Below, in pieces: positions 1 through 5,868 of a DNA stretch of 6,688 nt. The notes below the pieces were generated by a model, which was not told the DNA's origin, made no database searches, and saw only the letters and a program-made list of their open reading frames with translations. The position numbers and the translations under genes are program-made. The stretch is from Candidatus Iainarchaeum sp. (GTDB lineage Archaea; Iainarchaeota; Iainarchaeia; Iainarchaeales; Iainarchaeaceae), in the NCBI GenBank assembly GCA_013331625.1, contig DUGC01000090.1:1526-8213 (forward strand), read 5' to 3'. Within the stretch, counting starts at the first letter, position 1. The number at the start of each line of letters is the position of its first letter.

Positions 1-1122
1 GCGCCACAGGCGCCTGCTGGGCCTGCGAAACCCGTTGCTCCATCTGCGCCCCCTTCAAGCCCTGATCCTTCAGCGCCTGCAACAGGTGCAAGCGCGCCAG
101 CGCCGCAGCCGGGTCCGTCCCCCGCTTCAGGGACTCCTGAAATAATAGCCACAGTGGCGGATGACTCGCTGACAGAGGACAAGGCCAGCGCCTCCTCATT
201 TGGCCCCGGGTCTGCGCCTGATTTTATTAAAAGTACATTAAATGATTGGAAAATTAATATTGAATTAAACCTCCCGTCTCCTAAAAGGCTCAATTTCATC
301 AATATCAATTCAGCTGGGGGGTGGTCAACTATTAACAGGGAAAATTGGCCATTGGTTGTCTATTACAATGGTAAACAGAGAAATGGCTCACCGCCAAATT
401 ATCAGCAGTCACTGGGCCTTGACTTGCCTGCGGGGAAAAGTGTTCTGACATTGTATATTCAAAATAACTCCCCTATCGAAATGAATCAAACAAATAATAA
501 AAAATTTTATTCTTTTCTCTTCGGGCCTGTTTATCTAGGCTTTGAGGATGGTAGTTTTGCTGCCTTTTTCGATACAAAAAAGATCTATGAATCTAACATC
601 CCTCCGCAGGGTGCCGCTGCACCACCTTCCGCGCAGCCAGCATCCACCCCAACGCCCCAATTATTTGACAATTTGAGTGGATTTGAAATCAAATATAAGT
701 ATCCATACAAAGGTATGACTCCAACATCGCTTGATGACCCCAAAAGCGGCTTTTTTGGGATCAACCCGGCAGGAAAGGTCCTGCGCCCCGGTGAAGTGCT
801 GGTGATTTTCGCTGCCACCAACATAAGCGGAAAGGCACAAACATACGACCTTGCCGCGCTTGAAGTGATGGAAGGATACCGGGTCAGGGTATGGATAGCA
901 AATTATAATCCTGCCAATACTAACAAGTGGATTTCGCAGGGCACTTTCAAAAACGATAATTGGTGGATCTCAGGCAAGGTCAAATACGGGCCGATTGTTT
1001 CCACGAGCGAGCAGGATGGCGACGGGATAGAATTCCACGATTACGCCCCAACCCCTGAAGGCGTGGAGATGTTTGAGAAAGTCAGGAAGGAATTTGAGGC
1101 GCAGGCTGCTGCGGGAAAATGA
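1..1122 (+). CDS. Unrecognised modular, probably extracytoplasmic protein, 5'-truncated by the window edge
   Basis: The reading frame is open from the first base to a TGA at 1120-1122, so 373 C-terminal residues are visible and the true start lies upstream. The GTG at 154 is in frame but sits inside a Pro/Ala-rich linker, so it is probably not the start. Visible order: Pro/Ala/Ser linker (residues 1 to about 47), beta-rich domain A (about 74-197), a second Pro/Ala linker (about 200-220), and beta-rich domain B (about 221-355), ending in a short charged helix. Both domains contain an L-x-x-G hydrophobic strand followed by an Asn-x-Ser or Asn-Asn-Ser turn, as in Ig-like beta sandwiches. There is no cysteine, and there are a few N-x-S/T sequons. 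Linkers of this kind often join a membrane anchor or signal to surface domains, but no anchor is visible here. GC is about 70% in bases 1-60 and about 32% in 241-300. I recognise no family. That it is a real gene is fairly sure; surface location is inference. Confidence 0.8.
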   Translation, partial: APQAPAGPAKPVAPSAPPSSPDPSAPATGASAPAPQPGPSPASGTPEIIATVADDSLTEDKASASSFGPGSAPDFIKSTLNDWKINIELNLPSPKRLNFININSAGGWSTINRENWPLVVYYNGKQRNGSPPNYQQSLGLDLPAGKSVLTLYIQNNSPIEMNQTNNKKFYSFLFGPVYLGFEDGSFAAFFDTKKIYESNIPPQGAAAPPSAQPASTPTPQLFDNLSGFEIKYKYPYKGMTPTSLDDPKSGFFGINPAGKVLRPGEVLVIFAATNISGKAQTYDLAALEVMEGYRVRVWIANYNPANTNKWISQGTFKNDNWWISGKVKYGPIVSTSEQDGDGIEFHDYAPTPEGVEMFEKVRKEFEAQAAAGK

Positions 1123-1167
1123 CGAATTATCTTCCTGCCTAATTCAAAATGCGACAAAGCACTGCAG

Positions 1168-1179
1168 CCAAAATAAATT
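1168..1179 (-). terminator. Possible T-rich terminator after pan
   Basis: On the minus strand the bases just after the PAN stop codon read AATTTATTTTGG. Archaeal transcription often ends at short T-rich stretches without a hairpin. The gap to the convergent first gene is only 57 bases, and no hairpin was seen in it. Confidence 0.3.
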
Positions 1180-2376
1180 TTATGCCAGCATCCTGTCCCG
1201 CGCCCTTGAATCATCATTGAGCGCCGCTGGCTGCCTTTTCACTTTCAGGATCGCTTCATTGAATTCAGCAAGGCCGATGCTCTGCTTGCCTTTGCGCAGC
1301 GCAAAAATGCCCGCTTCCATGCACGTGTTCTTGATATCGGCGCCGCTGAATCCTTCGGCAAGCTGCGAGAGCTCTGAGAGTGCCACATCGCCCTCAAGCG
1401 CCATCTTTGAAGTGTGGATGGCAAATATCTTCCCGCGCGCTTCCTTTGCAGGCAGCCTGACTTCTATTACGCGGTCAAACCTGCCGGGGCGCAAAAGCGC
1501 AGGGTCGAGCATATCGAGCCTGTTGGTTGCGGCAATGACTTTCACTCCCTTCACTTCATGGAAGCCGTCCATTTCAGACAAAAGCTGCATCATGGTCCTT
1601 TGGACCTCGCGGTCGCCATTAGCGGTCGCAAACCTGTGTGTCCCCACTGAATCTATTTCATCAATGAATATTATCGCGGGCTTTTTCTCGGCTGCAAGCT
1701 GGAATAAATCCCGCACAAGCTTTGCGCCCTCCCCGATGTATTTGCGCACAAGCTCGGATCCTGAAAGAGATATAAAAGTCGAGTTCGTCCTGTTAGCGAC
1801 AGCCTTTGCCAGAAGTGTCTTGCCCGTTCCGGGCGCGCCGTGCAGCAATACGCCGTTTGGCGGCTCTATCCCTAGCTTTTCAAAGCTCTCTGGCTGCGTG
1901 AGCGGCAATATCACGGCTTCCTCAAGCTCGCGTATCTCATCCTCAAGCCCGCCGATTTGTGAAAATGTGACTTTCGGCTTTTCAATGATTTCCATCGCGT
2001 TCACGCGCCAGTCCTTGTTGTCAGGCAGGACTTTTGTGATGGTGAGGCTGCGCTGGTTCATCGCAACCCGCTTTCCCGCCTCAAGCTCGCCTTCAATCCC
2101 GACAACGCCTTTTACGAGGAATTCCATCCCGTTGCTGTGCTTTACAATGGCATTGTTTTCAGGCAGCACTTCAGAAACCGTCCCCACCATGAGCGGCGGC
2201 AACTTTAACTCGTTAAGCTCTTTGCGCGTGCGCTCAAGGTCAAGCTGCAGCTGCGTTAGGCGCGCGCTTGCCATCTGGCGCTCTGTCTGCAGCCCTGCAA
2301 GCTGCTCTTCTAGTGAAAATACGTAATCGTAGACGTCGTAAGCCCCTTGCCTTTTGACTTCGTTTGCCTCAGCCAC
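1180..2376 (-). CDS. pan: Proteasome-activating nucleotidase (PAN), AAA+ ATPase
   Basis: This is the archaeal homologue of the 26S proteasome Rpt subunits. It forms a hexamer that unfolds proteins with ATP and feeds them to the 20S proteasome in the cytosol. Numbered from the GTG at 2376 (398 aa): N-terminal coiled coil about 18-58; LPPL segment at about 59-62 with the proline expected to kink the helix; OB-fold about 63-120; Walker A GAPGTGKT 180-187; pore-loop aromatic in KYIGEG; Walker B IIFIDEID; second-region AATNR; arginine-finger segment LLRPGRFDR; sensor-2 GFSGAD. Length is normal for PAN. The GTG at 2376 is preferred over the in-frame GTG at 2385 because GGGGTGA lies five bases before it, matching the ftsZ arrangement; with 2385 that motif would overlap the start codon. 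Oddity: the C-terminus is RDRMLA, with no hydrophobic-Tyr-X motif. No proteasome subunit gene is in the window. Identity is sure; the exact start is likely. Confidence 0.95.
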   Translation of the reverse strand: MAEANEVKRQGAYDVYDYVFSLEEQLAGLQTERQMASARLTQLQLDLERTRKELNELKLPPLMVGTVSEVLPENNAIVKHSNGMEFLVKGVVGIEGELEAGKRVAMNQRSLTITKVLPDNKDWRVNAMEIIEKPKVTFSQIGGLEDEIRELEEAVILPLTQPESFEKLGIEPPNGVLLHGAPGTGKTLLAKAVANRTNSTFISLSGSELVRKYIGEGAKLVRDLFQLAAEKKPAIIFIDEIDSVGTHRFATANGDREVQRTMMQLLSEMDGFHEVKGVKVIAATNRLDMLDPALLRPGRFDRVIEVRLPAKEARGKIFAIHTSKMALEGDVALSELSQLAEGFSGADIKNTCMEAGIFALRKGKQSIGLAEFNEAILKVKRQPAALNDDSRARDRMLA

Positions 2377-2380
2377 CGCT

Positions 2381-2392
2381 TTCACCCCTTCT
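2381..2392 (-). promoter_or_regulatory. Ribosome binding site of pan
   Basis: The minus strand reads AGAAGGGGTGAA here. The GGGGTGA core is complementary to the archaeal 16S rRNA 3' tail and sits five bases from the GTG at 2376, which is why that start was chosen. The same 12 bases precede ftsZ at 5161-5172. Confidence 0.6.
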
Positions 2393-2468
2393 GATAAACT
2401 TAATTGCCTTTTGCTTGCTGCAACCGCCGGAACGGTTGTTTTGCAATACTACTTTGAGAAGAACAACC

Positions 2469-2476
2469 CTTTTAAA
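2469..2476. promoter_or_regulatory. Candidate TATA element in the divergent pan / M50 protease spacer
   Basis: CTTTTAAA on the plus strand (TTTAAAAG on the minus strand) is the best TATA-like core in the 169-base spacer between the divergent starts. It could serve either strand: a leader of about 70 bases for pan or about 50 for the protease. Other AT-rich candidates lie near 2393-2406 and 2493-2520, so this assignment is weak. Confidence 0.25.
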
Positions 2477-2545
2477 CACCACTTCACCCAATTCATTAAT
2501 TTACGGTATTTCGAAATTTTTACTGCTGTTTTGGGCTGGTTAGGA

Positions 2546-3964
2546 ATGGAACTCGGGTTTGGCGCGTGGCTTTTCATTTTCCTTGCAGTCTCGGCGCTCG
2601 TGACATTGCTAATAAAAAGGTTCACTAAGGCCGACACGTATTTTTTGATTTCACTTATCAAGACGAAAAGGCCGCTTCCCTTCTTTGAGAGGATGGCAAA
2701 GAATTCCGCGCTCCTTGACAAATTCACCTCGCTCGGCCTGATTTTGGGATTTGGCGCTGTCGCGGTTGACTTCCTTTATGGAAAAAAACTCGACATGCTG
2801 CGGCGCATCGTGCTCTTCCTCGGCTCGTTTTCAATACTTGCCGGCCTGCTCTTTGCAATTGACCTGCTTTTAGGCAGGGGCCTTTCGGGCAGTTCGCTCA
2901 TCGGGCCGTATTTCCCCCTGCTCATTGCATCTTTCGGGCTGCTTGGCCTTGCAGGTTTCACCTTGTTTTCCCTTATACTTCAGGCAGCAAGCATCATTGG
3001 CAATTATCTTGTCGGCAAGGGAAGCTGCCCCGGGGTTGCCCCGCTTGTTCCGGGCATTGAGATACCGGGGGTCCCGATAACGCCGCCTTTGCATGCATGG
3101 ATCTCCCTTCTCATAATACTTGTATGCCATGAGGTAATGCACGGGATTGTAGGCAGAAGGCATGGCTTTGAAATCAAATCCACAGGAATCCTTCTTTTTG
3201 GTTTCCTGCCAATAGGGGCTTTTGTCGAGCCTGATGAAAAAGAAATTGCGGGTGCGCCCGGTGAAAAAGTCGTGCATTTCCTTGCTGCAGGCCCCATGGC
3301 AAACATTGCATTAATGGCGATTGCAGGCCTTATACTTGCAGGCTCGCTTGCAGTTGCAGGCCCCCTCACAAATTCATTATATCCGGGAGTTGCGGAAAAC
3401 AGCATTTCTGCAGTGAAAGTTTCAAAGGTTCTGGCCCAGACGGAATTCTGCTCGCAAATATACCCCTCGCCTGCAGCAAACCGCCTGAAGGAAAAGGATA
3501 TCATTACTGCAATCAATGGCGTTCCCGTAAGAAATCTGCAAGACCTCTTTACACAGCTCCAGAATAACCGCTTTGCCCCAAAGGAATTCACGCTCGACCG
3601 CAATGGCAGCGCTGTGAACCTCACACTTGAGCCAAATGAGCTTGGCCAGTTCGGGTTTGTTCCTGAAGGGGTCAGAAACCCTGCATTCAACCTGCCCCAA
3701 TCATTCCCGCTTTACGCTTCAGTAGTAAACTTGGTTGTGGATTTCCTTTACTGGCTCTTTTTACTCAATTTCCTGGTAGCTTCTATAAATTTCCTGCCGG
3801 TAAACCCGTTTGATGGCGGCAGGATAAGCCGCAAAATATTTTCCCCGTATTTATGGTTCCTCAATGAGAGCAATGAGCAAAAACAGGCGATGGTCGGGAA
3901 GTTCTTTGCCGCGCTGATCCTGCTGCTCTTTGTGATCAATGCGATGCCGCTCTTTTTCAAATAG
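2546..3964 (+). CDS. Site-2 protease family M50 zinc metalloprotease with PDZ domain
   Basis: This is a polytopic intramembrane protease that cuts transmembrane segments of its substrates. Numbered from the ATG at 2546 (472 aa): first membrane segment about 6-23, further hydrophobic segments about 61-79, 87-109 and 117-150, then the zinc site HEVMH at 195-199 with the catalytic Glu196, a family-type stretch GAFVEPDE at 224-231, and AAGPMAN at 247-253. A PDZ-like region follows at about 290-372 (PAANRLKEKDIITAING), then a hydrophobic segment about 392-418, the third zinc ligand Asp423 in NPFDGG, and a last segment about 451-468. The frame stays open upstream to a TTG at 2354, but that would overlap the 5' end of pan. 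From 2546 the protein begins directly with a membrane segment, and AGGA stands right before the ATG, so I chose 2546; TTG at 2441 or 2531 remains possible. The substrate is unknown. The family is sure, the start is not. Confidence 0.92.
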   Translation: MELGFGAWLFIFLAVSALVTLLIKRFTKADTYFLISLIKTKRPLPFFERMAKNSALLDKFTSLGLILGFGAVAVDFLYGKKLDMLRRIVLFLGSFSILAGLLFAIDLLLGRGLSGSSLIGPYFPLLIASFGLLGLAGFTLFSLILQAASIIGNYLVGKGSCPGVAPLVPGIEIPGVPITPPLHAWISLLIILVCHEVMHGIVGRRHGFEIKSTGILLFGFLPIGAFVEPDEKEIAGAPGEKVVHFLAAGPMANIALMAIAGLILAGSLAVAGPLTNSLYPGVAENSISAVKVSKVLAQTEFCSQIYPSPAANRLKEKDIITAINGVPVRNLQDLFTQLQNNRFAPKEFTLDRNGSAVNLTLEPNELGQFGFVPEGVRNPAFNLPQSFPLYASVVNLVVDFLYWLFLLNFLVASINFLPVNPFDGGRISRKIFSPYLWFLNESNEQKQAMVGKFFAALILLLFVINAMPLFFK

Positions 3965-3985
3965 CACAACCTGTACCAAAAGTGA

Positions 3986-3990
3986 TTTTT
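3986..3990 (+). terminator. Oligo-T terminator candidate after the M50 protease
   Basis: A T5 run lies 22 bases after the protease stop, before the shared hairpin. This is the usual form of an archaeal terminator. The run is short, so support is moderate. Confidence 0.35.
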
Positions 3991-4024
3991 AAAGCAAATC
4001 CCTAAAAACAGGAATTAAAAATAT

Positions 4025-4048
4025 GGGGGAGGGCAAATGCCCTCCCCC
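4025..4048. terminator. Perfect GC-rich hairpin between convergent M50 and ftsZ genes
   Basis: GGGGGAGGGC (4025-4034) and GCCCTCCCCC (4039-4048) form a perfect 10-bp stem with the loop AAAT. On the plus strand it is followed by CTTT. On the minus strand it is followed by ATATTTTTAATT, so it looks most like an intrinsic terminator for ftsZ. It may also block read-through from the protease gene. Its place between two convergent stops supports a bidirectional terminator or insulator. Confidence 0.7.
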
Positions 4049-4078
4049 CTTTACCAATCGAGCAAAGCCCGGTTAGGT

Positions 4079-5155
4079 TTACAAATAGTCTATATCAAGA
4101 TGGCCTTTTGGCTTTGAGCCTGCGGGCTTTCCTAGGTTTGTGCTCGCCCCTTTTATGTACGGGCTGTGCACTCCTGTAAAGATCGCAATGACTTCGATCT
4201 TGTTGTCAAATGTATTGTCAACCCTGGCTCCCCAGATGACTGCTGCGTGGGCGTCGATGCTTTCAGTGAGCTTTTCGCCGATTGCGTTGGCTTCGCCCAA
4301 GGTGAGCTCTGCCCCGCCCGTGATGTGGATCAGAACGCCTGTAGCGCCGCTGATATCAACGTCAAGGAGCGCGTTCTTGAGCGTATCCTCAACAACTTCC
4401 TCCACCTTGTTCACTGACTTGCTCTCTCCCACTGCAATTACCGAAAGATCCTTGTTGCTCATCACTGATCGCACATCGGCATAATCGAGGTTGATGAGTG
4501 ATGGCTGCGTGATTGTCTCGGTTATTCCGCGCACAGTCCTTGCAATTACTTCATCTGCTACCTTGAATGCGTCCTGTATTGGCAGGTTTGGCACGAGTTC
4601 CACAAGCCTGTTGTTATCAATTACAACAACGGTATCGGTAACCTGCTGAAGTGCCGTAATCCCCTCTTCAGCCTTGATAAGCCTTGCTTTCTCCAGCGCG
4701 AACGGGTAGGTCACCATTGCAATTACAATAGCACCCTGCTCTTTTGCAATCTGTGCAATTATCGGGGCTGCTCCGGTCCCTGTTCCGCCTCCCATTCCTG
4801 CGGAAATGAAGAGCATGTCAACGCCTTCAAGGACTTCCTCTAATGCTGCCCTGCTCACTTCAGCGGCTTTTGCCCCTATTTCAGGGTATCCGCCCGCGCC
4901 CAAACCGCGTGTGACGGACTTTCCGATCAGAATTTTGGTTATCTCATCATTGATTATTGCAAGGTGCTGTTTGTCCGTATTTGTTGCAACAAGCTGGGCG
5001 CCTGCTATGCTCATATTTGCAAGCCTGTTAACTGCGTTACAGCCTGCCCCCCCGGCACCGACAACCATGATCTTTGGCGCGCCGAATTCATCGAGTTTTT
5101 CCTCTTTTTTATCAGTACCAGTAGTAGTAACTGCGTTTTCTATGATAGATTTCAT
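4079..5155 (-). CDS. ftsZ: Cell division GTPase FtsZ
   Basis: FtsZ is a tubulin homologue that polymerises with GTP into the division ring at mid-cell. The 358-residue product has a short charged N-terminal extension (1-26), the nucleotide-binding loop GAGGAGCNAVNRL (33-45), the tubulin signature GGGTGTG (122-128), a switch region starting PFALEKAR, and the T7 loop NLDYADVR (222-229) with both acidic residues that trigger GTP hydrolysis in the next subunit. The GTPase core ends near TGVHSPYIKG (327-336). A short linker of about 15 residues then leads to the tail GHLDIDYL, which may be the peptide bound by a membrane anchor such as SepF (inference). The ATG at 5155 has GGGGTGA six bases before it. 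The protein is complete and has no unusual core residues. Archaea often have two FtsZ types; I could not say which this is. Its nearest minus-strand neighbour is pan, which is separated by the M50 gene. Confidence 0.97.
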   Translation of the reverse strand: MKSIIENAVTTTGTDKKEEKLDEFGAPKIMVVGAGGAGCNAVNRLANMSIAGAQLVATNTDKQHLAIINDEITKILIGKSVTRGLGAGGYPEIGAKAAEVSRAALEEVLEGVDMLFISAGMGGGTGTGAAPIIAQIAKEQGAIVIAMVTYPFALEKARLIKAEEGITALQQVTDTVVVIDNNRLVELVPNLPIQDAFKVADEVIARTVRGITETITQPSLINLDYADVRSVMSNKDLSVIAVGESKSVNKVEEVVEDTLKNALLDVDISGATGVLIHITGGAELTLGEANAIGEKLTESIDAHAAVIWGARVDNTFDNKIEVIAIFTGVHSPYIKGASTNLGKPAGSKPKGHLDIDYL

Positions 5156-5160
5156 GAAAG

Positions 5161-5172
5161 TTCACCCCTTCT
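5161..5172 (-). promoter_or_regulatory. Ribosome binding site of ftsZ
   Basis: The minus strand reads AGAAGGGGTGAA, identical to the site before pan. The GGGGTGA core lies six bases from the ATG at 5155 and fixes this start. Confidence 0.75.
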
Positions 5173-5237
5173 CCACAAAGTGCGACGATAAAGGCTTTGT
5201 GAAAAACTTGAATAATGTACTATTGCGTCTTAACTCC

Positions 5238-5245
5238 TTTATATA
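5238..5245 (-). promoter_or_regulatory. TATA box of ftsZ
   Basis: The minus strand reads TATATAAA, a near-consensus archaeal TATA box. Transcription would start about 25 bases downstream, near 5215, giving a leader of about 60 bases that contains the Shine-Dalgarno site. The box overlaps the left arm of the inverted repeat at 5242-5263. Confidence 0.55.
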
Positions 5246-5263
5246 CATGTACTTTTATGTATA
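5242..5263. repeat. Inverted repeat TATACAT / ATGTATA over the ftsZ promoter
   Basis: TATACAT (5242-5248) and ATGTATA (5257-5263) are exact inverted copies separated by eight bases. The left arm overlaps the ftsZ TATA box, the position expected of an operator that controls access of TBP. Because the sequence is AT-rich, part of this could be chance. Confidence 0.45.
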
Positions 5264-5325
5264 CGGCAATTATAACGCTCCTTTTCTAAAATAAGGTAAA
5301 ATACAGGTCTTTTCTTTATGTATAC
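5254..5325. repeat. Direct 11-base repeat TTTATGTATAC upstream of ftsZ
   Basis: TTTATGTATAC occurs exactly at 5254-5264 and again at 5315-5325, 61 bases apart. On the minus strand the unit reads GTATACATAAA, which is itself TATA-like. The two copies could therefore be regulator sites or alternative core promoters. The rest of the 392-base spacer 5156-5547 is AT-rich and shows no credible gene; only an ACACGTGT palindrome at 5333-5340 stands out. Confidence 0.45.
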
Positions 5326-5518
5326 TCTCTTAACACGTGTTTTTCATGTGCCGACGAAATAAAAGGGATTAACATATCTCCTTTTTAGGTTTAGGGTGTA
5401 ATTTTGACTGCAAAATGCAAATAATTCTTTTATGTGCCTTTATTTTCAATCTTCGCTAATTAATGATCCTGAAATAACAAAGCCGCTGTTTCTATTGTAC
5501 TTTCCCCCTAAAGTTTCC

Positions 5519-5526
5519 TTTAAATA
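5519..5526 (+). promoter_or_regulatory. TATA box of the SRP RNA gene
   Basis: TTTAAATA is centred about 25 bases before G5548, where the 5' strand of the RNA's terminal helix begins. The spacing matches archaeal promoters, and independent evidence from the RNA ends supports it. Confidence 0.7.
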
Positions 5527-5547
5527 TTCTCGTGGGCTAATATTAAA

Positions 5548-5824
5548 GTGGACTCAGATCGGGGAGGTAGCGGTTCCCTGTTGCCGGCAAGCCCGCTTAC
5601 GCCGGGATTGAAGCCTTGGGGGCGGCCTGTCATTTATTGCAGTGCCGATGCGCAACTGTGACCTTCTGTCCCTTAAGGTTGTTTGCCTAAAGCCAACCCC
5701 GCAAGGCCCGGAAGGGAGCAGCGGTAACTTTTGCACTCAATGCTTAAGGACAAACGGAAGCGAGGAACGCAATCGGATAAACACTGCAGTGAGTGGTCTG
5801 GCCCACTTCAGGGCGCGTCCACAC
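5548..5824 (+). ncRNA. Signal recognition particle RNA (7S / SRP RNA)
   Basis: This is the RNA scaffold of SRP, which binds SRP54 and directs ribosomes making membrane and secreted proteins to the membrane. The SRP54-binding tip of helix 8 is unmistakable: CCGC (5699-5702), AAGG, CCC, tetraloop GGAA (5710-5713), GGG, AGCA, GCGG (5721-5724). The ends pair as GTGGAC (5548-5553) with GTCCAC (5817-5822), which is helix 1. The 5' Alu-type domain has two hairpins, around GGGGA/TTCCC and CCGGC/GCCGG, linked by a TGTTGCC turn. Their loops can pair as AGCGG (5569-5573) with CCGCT (5593-5597). Helix 5 is long: 5631-5652 pairs with 5768-5795 almost without break, apart from small bulges, and GTCC-TTAA (5668-5676) pairs with TTAAGGAC (5744-5751). 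About 277 nt is a normal length for an archaeal RNA. A classical helix 6 with a GNAR loop is not evident. Confidence 0.94.
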
Positions 5825-5829
5825 TTTTT
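5825..5829 (+). terminator. Oligo-T terminator of the SRP RNA
   Basis: A T5 run begins two bases after the 3' strand of the terminal helix. It fits an archaeal RNA-gene terminator and sets the 3' end of the RNA at about 5824. Confidence 0.55.
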
Positions 5830-5840
5830 ATCAAAACTAA

Positions 5841-5848
5841 TTTTAATA
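5841..5848 (+). promoter_or_regulatory. TATA box of the glycosyltransferase gene
   Basis: TTTTAATA is centred about 24 bases before the ATG at 5869. That places the transcript start at or just before the start codon, so the mRNA is probably leaderless. This fits the absence of a good Shine-Dalgarno site. Confidence 0.5.
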
Positions 5849-5868
5849 CACCTCCCCTATTTAGGTAT

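Noticed and set aside
1073..2326. A 417-residue plus-strand open frame
   Set aside because: It lies antisense to pan, is very rich in Ser and Arg, has no domain pattern, and starts inside the first gene. It is a codon-bias shadow.
2354..2545. N-terminal extension of the M50 protease to a TTG at 2354
   Set aside because: It would overlap the 5' end and ribosome site of the divergent pan gene, uses a rare start, and adds a segment without a family pattern before the first membrane helix.
3004..3690. A 228-residue minus-strand open frame inside the M50 gene
   Set aside because: It is antisense to the PDZ and catalytic region of a clear gene and resembles no protein family.
4025..4049. Possible G-quadruplex in the G-rich hairpin
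   Set aside because: There are only two G-runs on each strand, too few for an intramolecular quadruplex; the perfect stem explains the sequence better.
5333..5340. ACACGTGT palindrome in the ftsZ-SRP RNA spacer
   Set aside because: A single 8-base palindrome without a second copy or promoter link is expected by chance.
5156..5547. Possible small gene, tRNA or box C/D RNA in the AT-rich spacer
   Set aside because: No frame with a ribosome site and plausible protein, no cloverleaf, and no properly spaced C and D boxes were found.
5731..5868. N-terminal extension of the glycosyltransferase from a TTG at 5731
   Set aside because: This stretch is the 3' half of the SRP RNA, its terminator and the promoter. 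The conserved GT2 fold begins right after the ATG at 5869.
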